DNA of 8,610 nucleotides from Thermoplasmata archaeon (GTDB taxonomy: Archaea > Thermoplasmatota > Thermoplasmata > Thermoplasmatales > Thermoplasmataceae), in NCBI GenBank assembly GCA_021806345.1, contig JAJZXP010000336.1, forward strand, positions 1 to 8,610. The letters run 5' to 3'. The position numbers were made by a program, and so were the translations under genes. The notes beneath the pieces were generated by a model. The model worked only from the letters and a program-made list of their open reading frames with translations. It was not told where the DNA came from and made no database searches. Positions 1 through 5,432 of this stretch are shown piece after piece (position 1 is the first letter of the stretch; the number at the start of each line of letters is the position of its first letter).

Positions 1-20
1 TGAAGTTGCGGTATGACCAA

Positions 21-48
21 ATGCCGTATAACTATTGTTATACAGCAT
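21..48. repeat. Imperfect palindrome upstream of the first winged-helix/NTase pair
   Basis: The core GTATAAC-TATT-GTTATAC (26-43) is a perfect 7-bp inverted repeat with a 4-nt spacer. Beyond one C/A mismatch it continues for four more pairs (ATGC at 21-24, GCAT at 45-48), giving 11 of 12 pairs. The left half, ATGCCGTATAAC, recurs as its exact reverse complement at 1525-1536, just past the end of the pair. It lies about 145 nt upstream of the TATA box at 194-203, which is far for a classical archaeal operator. It could be a binding site, an element end or a hairpin RNA. Confidence 0.6.
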
Positions 49-193
49 ACTACAAGAAAGTGTTTGTCGGGAATATTGCTTAGAATAGAGACGATAGAAT
101 TGACAATGCATTACTCTGCACAGGCCTACCGCACAATTCGCCCGATATGAGTAAATTGTAGAATTGCATTCCAAACTCTGTTGTTGAGATGGG

Positions 194-203
194 TTTAAAT
201 ATA
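194..203 (+). promoter_or_regulatory. Archaeal TATA box of the first winged-helix/NTase operon
   Basis: TTTAAATATA is centred about 26 nt before the ATG at 224. At this spacing, transcription would start at or next to the start codon, giving a leaderless mRNA. No Shine-Dalgarno motif precedes the ATG, which agrees with this. Confidence 0.75.
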
Positions 204-223
204 AGTTCCGAATAATTAGTAAC

Positions 224-787
224 ATGGGACTTACCTACCCTGAGATCCTTTCGTTGCATTTTGGAAAAAATGAGTTTACTTCCAAAGAAGTCGGTGATCT
301 CCTGCACTACGAACGGAGTGCTAAATTACTCTCTGATTTAAAATTTAAAGGTGTTCTTGAAAGGACTGGTAGAGGCAGATATAGGTGTCTTTCACCTCCA
401 GAACGTCCTGATATAAGAAGTATCGAGTGGAATAGAGTAACAAATATAATCAACAGGTCTCCGTTGGAAATGGCGTGGGACTGGTCTTCAGCAGTTGAAA
501 GATGGACCAATGGCAGGTATCATGTTGGACCGAATCCTTTCCATAGAATTTTTTATATATCCGTCTTCAGGAAAGATGTTGAAAAGTGGAAAGATTATTT
601 AAAATCTCACGAAGTTGCCACATCAGGTAAAAAGAAGGTGGGTGCTTCCGTGGAACTCATTCCCAGGAAAGACGTTAAGTTTGTCCATCTGAATGATGAG
701 AAAGTCATACCCAGGGAAGACACATTGAAAATTATCAAAAAACATCGCGGTATTTTCGGAGAGGCGGATAAACTCATTGAGCGTTGA
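224..787 (+). CDS. Winged-helix regulator, AbiEi-like antitoxin candidate
   Basis: This 187-residue protein starts with a winged helix-turn-helix (about residues 1-58). A helix around SKEVGDLL is followed by a recognition helix around SAKLLSDLKFKGVLERTG and a wing containing GRGRYRCL. The remaining 130 residues form a separate domain of unknown fold, rich in aromatic and basic residues, with no membrane segment. The ATG at 224 is chosen because a TATA box lies about 26 nt upstream, predicting a leaderless transcript. The stop overlaps the start of the following NTase gene by 11 nt, so the two are translated together. A DNA-binding protein followed by a DxD NTase is the arrangement of type IV AbiEi/AbiEii toxin-antitoxin pairs, where the first protein represses the operon and counteracts the NTase toxin. 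The winged helix and pairing are visible. The antitoxin role is inferred, and the C-terminal domain is not a confident AbiEi match. Confidence 0.8.
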   Translation: MGLTYPEILSLHFGKNEFTSKEVGDLLHYERSAKLLSDLKFKGVLERTGRGRYRCLSPPERPDIRSIEWNRVTNIINRSPLEMAWDWSSAVERWTNGRYHVGPNPFHRIFYISVFRKDVEKWKDYLKSHEVATSGKKKVGASVELIPRKDVKFVHLNDEKVIPREDTLKIIKKHRGIFGEADKLIER

Positions 788-1484
788 TCAGGATATAAGG
801 GAAAAGAAATCGTTCGAATTACTTGATGATTTCCCATGGGATTCTGGTGCAACAATAATAGGTGGATATGCAATTTCCGGTTATGGCAGCCTAAGATACT
901 CTGATGATCTTGATATACTTGTACCACAAAGATCAAATAAATTGTTACTTAACTGGTTGCTTGGCAAAGGGTATAGCATTTCAAAGCAAGCAAATCCGAA
1001 TCCACAAAATTATGATGGAAATTATCACAGGTTATTGAATGGAGAAGTTACAATTGATCTTTTGGCAGGATATGTGAGAGACAGGGATGCAAAAATAGAC
1101 ATCCCTGAAGATTGGATATCTCAAAACCCATCATGGAAAAAGATAACGGGTTTCGCATCAGTAATTAAAAGGAGTGTTCCCATTGTAAGACTGGAATCTC
1201 TCTGGGCATTGAAGTTACAGGCAGGTAGGGACCAGGACATAACAGATCTCTACTCCATTCATCACTTAAAATTTGAAAAGGGGGAAGTGATAGGTTTATT
1301 CAAATCGGTGATGAAAGAGAGTTTGAAAGTTAAACTTCGTAAGACCAGTCAAAAGGCAAAAAGCACCAAGATATACGGGGATGCAAGGTCAAAACTCGCC
1401 TTAAAGGATACGGACAAAATCCGTAAAAGTTGGTTAGAATTCAGTGAAACAGTGGATGATATAGCCTCCCGGAGCTGTACCTAA
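777..1484 (+). CDS. AbiEii-like nucleotidyltransferase, toxin candidate
   Basis: This 235-residue protein of the polymerase-beta-type NTase superfamily carries the diagnostic GG at residues 29-30, followed by RYSDDLDIL with the metal-binding pair D44 and D46. A third acidic residue is likely D94 in VTIDLL. Further on, ESLWALKLQAGRDQDITDLY (140-159) matches the K...R.(K/Q)D..DL motif seen in AbiEii/AbiGii-type toxins and related NTases. Family members transfer nucleotides to RNA or protein targets, and AbiEii-like members inhibit growth when their antitoxin is absent. The start is a TTG that overlaps the end of the winged-helix gene. It is supported by GGAGAGG at 758-764 and by the lack of a better in-frame start before the GG motif. 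All catalytic positions are intact, so it is probably active. Its target cannot be read from sequence. The minus-strand pair at 4092-5358 has the same architecture. Confidence 0.85.
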   Translation: MSVDQDIREKKSFELLDDFPWDSGATIIGGYAISGYGSLRYSDDLDILVPQRSNKLLLNWLLGKGYSISKQANPNPQNYDGNYHRLLNGEVTIDLLAGYVRDRDAKIDIPEDWISQNPSWKKITGFASVIKRSVPIVRLESLWALKLQAGRDQDITDLYSIHHLKFEKGEVIGLFKSVMKESLKVKLRKTSQKAKSTKIYGDARSKLALKDTDKIRKSWLEFSETVDDIASRSCT

Positions 1485-1491
1485 TTTCTGG

Positions 1492-1524
1492 TAATTTTTA
1501 TTAAATTCGAATGTTGTATTTTTT
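1492..1524 (+). terminator. Probable T-run terminator of the first winged-helix/NTase operon
   Basis: Two T-rich stretches, AATTTTTATT and GTATTTTTTG (six Ts at 1519-1524), follow the NTase stop codon within 40 nt. Archaeal RNA polymerase typically terminates at such runs without a hairpin. No strong stem precedes them. Confidence 0.45.
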
Positions 1525-1536
1525 GTTATACGGCAT
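1525..1536. repeat. Inverted copy of the left half of the 21-48 palindrome
   Basis: GTTATACGGCAT is the exact reverse complement of 21-32. In direct orientation it also resembles the right half of the palindrome (GTTATACAGCAT, one mismatch), with further matches on both sides. It lies 40 nt after the NTase stop, so the pair is bracketed by related sequences. A 12-nt match alone is expected several times by chance in a window this size. The flanking position is what makes it notable. Confidence 0.4.
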
Positions 1537-1602
1537 GTTATTCAGTTACATTGCTCAAATTAATTGTTTCAAATCCTGTTTGTTCATGTTATTGTATAGA
1601 AA

Positions 1603-1613
1603 CCTTATAATAA
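1603..1613 (+). promoter_or_regulatory. Candidate TATA box for a small transcription unit
   Basis: CCTTATAATAA is centred about 31 nt upstream of the ATG at 1639, a plausible spacing for a transcript with a leader of a few bases. It lies between the end of the NTase operon and the convergent ATPase gene. Confidence 0.4.
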
Positions 1614-1638
1614 ACTAGGGTATGACGATTTGTTGCAT

Positions 1639-1737
1639 ATGGAATCCAAAAAGAAGAAATTGGAGAGAAATATTGAGTTTTTTACAAAGGAAGACCCAAT
1701 TGGTAAAATAGTCTATGAGAGACTTGAAAAACTTTAA
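1639..1737 (+). CDS. Possible 32-residue lysine-rich small protein
   Basis: The ORF encodes a highly charged, probably helical peptide. A basic start (MESKKKKLERN) leads into EFFTKEDPIGKIVYERLEKL. It has an upstream TATA box at 1603-1613 and an immediate downstream T-run (1738-1750), so it looks like a complete minimal transcription unit. I do not recognise a family. Fourteen nucleotides after its stop, another 36-codon ORF begins in a different frame (1751-1861). The two could be the halves of one gene broken by a frameshift around the T-run. Alternatives are a genuine small protein, an antitoxin-like remnant, or a chance ORF. Its protein-like composition (the DPIG turn and amphipathic ends) favours coding, but only moderately. 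Confidence 0.4.
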   Translation: MESKKKKLERNIEFFTKEDPIGKIVYERLEKL

Positions 1738-1750
1738 TTTTTATTTTTTT
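1735..1750 (+). terminator. T-run, terminator or frameshift site
   Basis: The stop codon at 1735-1737 begins a stretch that is T except for three As, with seven consecutive Ts at 1744-1750. It fits an archaeal intrinsic terminator for the 32-residue ORF. It is also where the two small ORFs would need to be joined if they were once one gene. Confidence 0.45.
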
Positions 1751-1861
1751 ATGACTTTCGAGGCTAAAGATATTTTAAGCTCTGTTCAGCATTCTTTTCG
1801 GATTCGGAAGGGTGGCACCAGACTTCGTAGCTTAATAGAGTTCAGCTTAAGCTGTTCATGA
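1751..1861 (+). CDS. Small ORF, possibly the out-of-frame continuation of the 32-residue ORF
   Basis: This ORF of 36 codons begins MTFEAKDILSSVQHSF and continues RIRKGGTRLRSLIEF. It has no Shine-Dalgarno motif and starts right after a T-run, so independent expression is doubtful. The composition of the first 31 residues looks protein-like. It overlaps the end of the convergent ATPase gene by 6 nt. I do not recognise it. A decayed gene spanning 1639-1861 is the likeliest reading if it is coding at all. Confidence 0.25.
   Translation: MTFEAKDILSSVQHSFRIRKGGTRLRSLIEFSLSCS
1843..1854. repeat. Perfect 12-bp palindrome at the 3' end of the ATPase gene
   Basis: CAGCTTAAGCTG is fully self-complementary and lies directly after the stop codon of the minus-strand ATPase. 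There is no adjacent T-run on the minus strand, so a classical terminator is not obvious. Another CTTAAGCT occurs at about 1900-1907. Confidence 0.35.
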
Positions 1862-3124
1862 TTTAGTGTTGTTTTGTGAAACAAGTAAGTGAATGAACGA
1901 CTTAAGCTCAATTTGATCTCTACTTTGATCTTCACCCATATAGATAAGGACGCCTTTCTTTATTCCAAATTTTTTGATAAAATACCTGAGGCCGGCAAAA
2001 TATTCATCCCTGACCACCTTACTGGATTTTACTTCAACAGGTGTCATTTCTCTACCATCGAACAGGATACAATCAACTTCCTTGTTCCCCTCTCTCCAGT
2101 ATCTGGTAGCACCGAGGGTGGTGATGGCCTTCGTTTCGACAATCTTTCCATATTCTATTGACGGAAAATCTGCAAGTGAGAGTGATATGTCGTATGGATA
2201 TACCTTTCTGAGCTTTCTGGATTCGGAAAGCATGGAGGGCCTGTAGTTCTTCAGGATTCTTATCAACTTTGAGTATTCAAGAATACCTATATGCCGGTCA
2301 ATTTCAGCCTTTCTTTTTCCAAAATTCTGACTTATCTTGTCCACGTTCAATATGATGCCGGGTTCCGAGAGAAAGTAGTCCAATAAGGAGAGGATCAATT
2401 GAATATCCACTTTTTCGAATTCTTCTGCTATATCCAGGGCAACAATCTTTGCAGTAACCGTTTCCCTGATGTATTCGCTTATGTTCCGCTGGCTCGACAC
2501 ATTAACAAGTTCAGGAAAAGGTTTTCGCATATATTCGTCCAACAAGTTCTTTAAATCAGGTATGATGAGCTGAACCTTATTGCTTGAACCACCGGACTTT
2601 ATTGAATAATATTCCATAATTGAGAGAACAGGTATTTCCAGCGTAAAGTAGCGTCCAGCAAGATCATTGGCCGCATCTTTCTCCAGCTGCAGAGAAGCGG
2701 ATCCAGTTACCACGAGCTTCAGGTGCGGAAAAAGATCATATAGAATCTTTATTTCAGAAGACCAGTTCTTGTGCTTCTGAATTTCATCAAGGAATACAGT
2801 CACCTTCTCATGCTTCCAGTCAACTTTGGTCAGGGACTGGTAGGTGTTAAGAACCTCTGTAATTTCCCCAAGTGAAAAATCGTAGGAAAAATAGACAAAA
2901 CTTTCTGGCTTATCTGCTTGCAATAACTCGTCTATAACCTGATAAATTAGCGTTGACTTTCCAACTCGTCTCAGGCCGGAAACAATTACAACTCCTTGCG
3001 GTTGGATAACCAGCTGTCGAAGGTCATTGTATTGATCCCTTCTGAATTCCTTCTTAAGACCTGGATCAACTTTGCCTGTAAGCCACCACTGGTTCAAGAG
3101 CAATAAAGCCTCCTTCATTTGCAT
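1856..3124 (-). CDS. COG1373-type AAA+ ATPase with C-terminal DUF4143 nuclease-like domain
   Basis: This is a 422-residue P-loop ATPase of the archaeal AAA/DUF4143 family. Walker A is GLRRVGKST (50-58), Walker B is VTVFLDEIQ (108-116), and the sensor strand is VVTGSAS (138-144), with GRYF and IMEYY following as usual. The C-terminal third has a PD-(D/E)xK-like arrangement: E330, then EVD (349-351), then PVEVKSS with E364 and K366, all intact. The biochemical role of the family is poorly known. Members are common in archaeal accessory regions and are suspected to act in defence, DNA processing or mobile-element biology. An ORF reading upstream to 3166 exists. I place the start at 3124 because a TATA box (3145-3153) is centred 25 nt before that ATG and would otherwise lie inside the gene. 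It is monocistronic here and converges on the small unit at 1639-1861. A paralogue lies at 5433-6743. Confidence 0.9.
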   Translation of the reverse strand: MQMKEALLLLNQWWLTGKVDPGLKKEFRRDQYNDLRQLVIQPQGVVIVSGLRRVGKSTLIYQVIDELLQADKPESFVYFSYDFSLGEITEVLNTYQSLTKVDWKHEKVTVFLDEIQKHKNWSSEIKILYDLFPHLKLVVTGSASLQLEKDAANDLAGRYFTLEIPVLSIMEYYSIKSGGSSNKVQLIIPDLKNLLDEYMRKPFPELVNVSSQRNISEYIRETVTAKIVALDIAEEFEKVDIQLILSLLDYFLSEPGIILNVDKISQNFGKRKAEIDRHIGILEYSKLIRILKNYRPSMLSESRKLRKVYPYDISLSLADFPSIEYGKIVETKAITTLGATRYWREGNKEVDCILFDGREMTPVEVKSSKVVRDEYFAGLRYFIKKFGIKKGVLIYMGEDQSRDQIELKSFIHLLVSQNNTKS

Positions 3125-3144
3125 ATTGTATAATATTGGGACCG

Positions 3145-3153
3145 AATATTTAA
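3145..3153 (-). promoter_or_regulatory. TATA box of the first COG1373 ATPase
   Basis: On the minus strand this reads TTAAATATT and is centred 25 nt upstream of the ATG at 3124. That predicts a leaderless mRNA and decides the start against the in-frame ATG at 3166. Confidence 0.65.
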
Positions 3154-3547
3154 TGTATTCGTACACAATGGGTACCTATTCGAGAAAGGAAAAAAATAAC
3201 GAAGAAAAGGCTTGGATTCATGGAGCGTCTCATTTATTCAGGTGTCAAGGATGGCTCAGTGGGGCCTTAGTCTCCCGCCTGTTCATTTCATATTTTGTCA
3301 GTGTTTTCCACGATCTCTGTAGCTATATGCAACGCAATTGGTAATAAACATGCCTCGACTAATATTCTACTATCTTAAAACACCAGAATCCGACAGGCGG
3401 TTAAACGAATTAATATCTTGAATTCATACAGGATTAAACTTACCCGAGAAATTGGTGAACCTTCTTGATATTTTCTTTACCTGGGCATTGACGATGGTCA
3501 TAAATCGTTTTTAAAATAATGTAATATAATATACATAGATGGCTTCT

Positions 3548-3579
3548 TTTTATGACAACTATTCTGTTGTCAGTTAAAA
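3548..3579. repeat. Extended inverted repeat in the gene-poor stretch
   Basis: TGACAAC (3553-3559) and GTTGTCA (3566-3572) form a perfect 7-bp stem with a 6-nt loop. With a 2-nt bulge the stem extends through TTTTA and TAAAA for five more pairs. It could be an RNA hairpin, a regulator site or an element end. No neighbouring gene is positioned to decide. Confidence 0.45.
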
Positions 3580-3773
3580 CGCCTATACTATACATATTAA
3601 GTAGCGTGTATACTGCAATACTAACTATCAAATAGCTATGCAAGAAGATACATACCATGAAGGTAAAAATTTACTCACCCACATCAGATGAGAAAGTTAT
3701 AAGTTGAATAAAAAAATATTAGGGTAGCAAGAATACATCGAACCGGTTACTTATTACCTAAACTCCCACTAAT

Positions 3774-3957
3774 TTAACCCTCAGGTATCATGTCCTTGAA
3801 CAGGTCAACAATCTTTTCAACAATCCTCTCCATCTTTGACAGTTCAAAGAAGATCTAATTCGCGGACATCTTTCCCAGTAAGTTGTGCTCCTTCAGCACT
3901 TGCAGAATTTAGACAATTCCGAATATCCTCTTTTTTTCACTTCCCTTTGACTGTCAA
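3774..3957 (-). pseudogene. Decayed C-terminus of a transposase-like protein
   Basis: Three adjacent minus-strand fragments read like one protein broken by stops and frameshifts. KKRGYSELSKF lies near 3910-3940. VLKEHNLLGKMSAN then lies near 3855-3900 and ends in a TAG. IFFELSKMERIVEKIVDLFK follows in the same frame and ends at the TAA at 3774-3776. The combination 'VLKEHNLLGKMSA-IFFELSK' recalls the C-terminal end of archaeal IS4/IS1634-type DDE transposases. I could not check this by search, so the family name is tentative. The presence of a decayed coding region is better supported. No terminal repeats or catalytic residues are visible. Confidence 0.45.
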
Positions 3958-4061
3958 TCCGATTTTGATAGTTTTCTGGACGAAAAACTGGATCAGAATG
4001 TGATAATTACTATTATTTTGCCTCTTTTCTCTGGGTTTTCTTATACTTTTTTCGTATTTTT

Positions 4062-4079
4062 AGATAGCTACCGCTATCT
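4062..4079. repeat. Hairpin 3' of the second NTase gene
   Basis: AGATAGC-TACC-GCTATCT is a perfect 7-bp inverted repeat with a 4-nt loop, lying 12 nt past the stop of the minus-strand NTase. On the minus strand it is followed by As, not Ts, so it does not look like an intrinsic terminator for that gene. It may stabilise the 3' end of the mRNA or mark an insertion boundary. Confidence 0.4.
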
Positions 4080-4091
4080 TGCCCCTCTTTT

Positions 4092-4748
4092 TCATTGTGA
4101 GAAGGGATGCATTTCCGATGCGATCAGTGTGCCCGAGACGATGGCCTCAAGAGTTTTCTTCTTAATTCTAGCATAGGTTGATTCATTGAGATCCAAGTAG
4201 GGTAAAAGGCGTGGTTCAATATTTCCTATAGCTTTCACAAGAAGGTCAATATATGATGTTTTTCCACAACTGTCCAATAGATTCCTAAGACGTACGTAGT
4301 CTATGCTGGAATAGAAGACCAGGCCTGTTATATCTAGACGATCTTTTTGCCCCTTTATTGAGCTCTTCCTTTCGTCGAAGGCTCCAATTTTCAAAATCAA
4401 AAGTTCTTCAATTCTTGGTACTGTGATGTTCTCTATTATTACACTGTTATTTATCAAATCCTGAGGGGGTATAGATAACCTGGAGTAGAATGGAGTATAA
4501 ACATCAATGTCAAATTTTTGAAATTTGATCTCATAATTTCTTAGAGAAGGGTTCTTTCGCATCTCAAAGTCAGTAGATAGGGACCTGAACTGGTCGTAAT
4601 CCACTACCATGTCAATATCTCTTGACTTTTGTAACTTTGTATACATATAGATGGCCCAGCCCCCTATAAGGGTAAACTTGTACTTCTTCGAAAGAAGCAA
4701 AAGCTCTTTCCATGATTCATTCGTGATGTCGCTATTCCAGAATTCCAT
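4092..4748 (-). CDS. Second AbiEii-like nucleotidyltransferase, toxin candidate
   Basis: This 218-residue NTase has GG at residues 29-30 (TLIGGWAIY), then SRDIDMVV with metal ligands D44 and D46. A likely third acidic position is D80 or D82 in KFDIDVY. A downstream block runs from PRIEELLILKIGAF (about 111-124) to KDRLDI (135-140), corresponding to the conserved K...KD..D region of AbiEii-type toxins. Catalytic positions are intact, so activity is expected, with an unknown substrate. The ATG at 4748 lies inside the 3' end of the winged-helix gene (17-nt overlap). It is preceded by GGAGATG a few bases upstream, a clear Shine-Dalgarno motif for coupled translation. The GG/DxD spacing is identical to that of the plus-strand NTase at 777-1484. 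The rest of the two sequences looks clearly diverged, so this is not a recent duplication. Confidence 0.87.
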   Translation of the reverse strand: MEFWNSDITNESWKELLLLSKKYKFTLIGGWAIYMYTKLQKSRDIDMVVDYDQFRSLSTDFEMRKNPSLRNYEIKFQKFDIDVYTPFYSRLSIPPQDLINNSVIIENITVPRIEELLILKIGAFDERKSSIKGQKDRLDITGLVFYSSIDYVRLRNLLDSCGKTSYIDLLVKAIGNIEPRLLPYLDLNESTYARIKKKTLEAIVSGTLIASEMHPFSQ

Positions 4749-5358
4749 CTTTCATCTCCATAATCTTTCTTTCCAGCAAGGCAATATACTCTTTGCTATA
4801 CCAGGATGGAATGTTCCAAAGGTCTACATATAGTTGGGGGACACTCACCATATTTATCCCCTTTGAGTAACGCTTTGAATTTTCCAGAAGCAGTGTATTA
4901 GTCTTAAGAACATACAGATTACCTGGAAGATTGTTAGAGGGGAATCTCTCCTTTACCTCTGCTAGAATATCCTCAGGAACATAAGTCCACACTTCGCTGT
5001 AATCCGCAGGAACCTCATTGAACAGGTAGTTAAAGGCGGTGTATGCACTGAGAATTGATCCATCAGGTAAACTCCGCTCAATTTCACGGACCGATCCACC
5101 TACCCTAGTAGAATAAATCAAGTCACGCTGCAAATTTCTGAGTGAAGCCCATAGCATTAAAACTTTCTTAAAGGACGTTACAGAATAGCTTCTACCGGTC
5201 TTGGACACGGCGCCCATCCGATCTAACTTGGTGACGGTCTTGTTTACTAAACCAATAGACACTCGTAACAATTGTGAAATTCGCTTCTGTTCAATAGCAT
5301 TATTTCCGTACAGAACCTCACAAAGTATCTCTCTGATTACGGCATCTTCCTTAAACAC
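4732..5358 (-). CDS. Second winged-helix regulator, AbiEi-like antitoxin candidate
   Basis: This 208-residue protein has an N-terminal winged helix (about residues 5-62). It contains QKRISQLLRVSIGLVNKTVTK, a typical second and recognition helix, and a wing ending GRSYSV. Residues 65-195 form an effector domain that includes the stretch SVPQLYVDLWNIPSW (172-186). This resembles the 'QL..DL' element near the C-terminus of AbiEi-type antitoxins and gives this pair a firmer AbiEi assignment than the first one. The start is GTG at 5358, placed by the TATA box at 5385-5394, with a leader of only a few bases. The perfect inverted repeat at 5396-5411, next to that TATA box, is a candidate site for autorepression. 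The gene overlaps the following NTase by 17 nt and follows the second COG1373 ATPase by 74 nt on the same strand. The antitoxin role is inferred from domain and pairing. Confidence 0.82.
   Translation of the reverse strand: MFKEDAVIREILCEVLYGNNAIEQKRISQLLRVSIGLVNKTVTKLDRMGAVSKTGRSYSVTSFKKVLMLWASLRNLQRDLIYSTRVGGSVREIERSLPDGSILSAYTAFNYLFNEVPADYSEVWTYVPEDILAEVKERFPSNNLPGNLYVLKTNTLLLENSKRYSKGINMVSVPQLYVDLWNIPSWYSKEYIALLERKIMEMKDGILE
4737..4765. repeat. Repeat copy A, spanning the winged-helix/NTase junction
   Basis: This 29-nt stretch (plus strand CCAGAATTCCATCTTTCATC and the following 9 bases) matches 6905-6932 at every base except for one extra C. It covers the last codons of the winged-helix gene together with the Shine-Dalgarno motif and start of the NTase gene. 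Confidence 0.85.
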
Positions 5359-5384
5359 TTGCTTTCACTTTATTCGTATCAATG

Positions 5385-5394
5385 TATTTATATG
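5385..5394 (-). promoter_or_regulatory. TATA box of the second winged-helix/NTase operon
   Basis: On the minus strand this reads CATATAAATA, preceded by GTGAAA as a plausible B-recognition element, and is centred about 32 nt before the GTG at 5358. It suggests the pair has its own promoter even though the ATPase gene lies just upstream. Confidence 0.7.
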
Positions 5395-5395
5395 T

Positions 5396-5411
5396 TTCAC
5401 TGTTTAGTGAA
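5396..5411. promoter_or_regulatory. Candidate operator overlapping the B-recognition element
   Basis: TTCACT-GTTT-AGTGAA is a perfect 6-bp inverted repeat directly upstream of the TATA box, covering the position where TFB would contact DNA. A regulator bound here would block initiation, as expected for autorepression by the AbiEi-like protein. Repeats of this length occur by chance in a window this size. The position is the argument. Confidence 0.4.
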
Positions 5412-5432
5412 TCTCGTTATATTGAAAATCCA

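Larger units (their letters stand above)
3155..4091. other. Gene-poor stretch with decayed coding remnants and hairpins
   Basis: No intact gene is supported here. The supported contents are a hairpin at 3548-3579, transposase-like protein fragments on the minus strand at 3774-3957, and a hairpin at 4062-4079. Two weaker hints exist. One is a minus-strand frame at 3288-3374 that reads VEACLLPIALHIATEIVEN and looks protein-like, but it is bounded by stops. The other is a plus-strand ATG at 3657 that opens 16 codons (MKVKIYSPTSDEKVIS) and stops, possibly the beginning of a lost gene. A stretch around 3250-3290 (GGCTCAGTGGGGCC and following bases) recalls a tRNA D-arm, but no T-arm or acceptor stem is present. 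Confidence 0.5.

Noticed and set aside
80..307. Minus-strand 75-codon ORF upstream of the first regulator
   Set aside because: It runs antisense over the promoter and first codons of the winged-helix gene, with no start signal of its own.
3125..3166. N-terminal extension of the first ATPase to the ATG at 3166
   Set aside because: The TATA box at 3145-3153 would lie inside the coding region, and the ATG at 3124 has ideal leaderless spacing.
3250..3300. tRNA-like stretch (GGCTCAGTGGGGCC followed by TCTCCCGCC)
   Set aside because: The first part resembles a D-arm, but no anticodon stem, T-arm (GGTTCRAATCC) or acceptor stem can be built around it.
3072..3344. Plus-strand 90-codon ORF over the ATPase promoter
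   Set aside because: It starts antisense inside the ATPase gene, runs through its promoter and has no start signal. The later residues look like unselected translation.
3440..3658. Minus-strand 72-codon ORF
   Set aside because: There is no promoter or Shine-Dalgarno motif, the composition is rich in I, Y, L and C as for AT-rich noncoding DNA, and it runs through the hairpin at 3548-3579.
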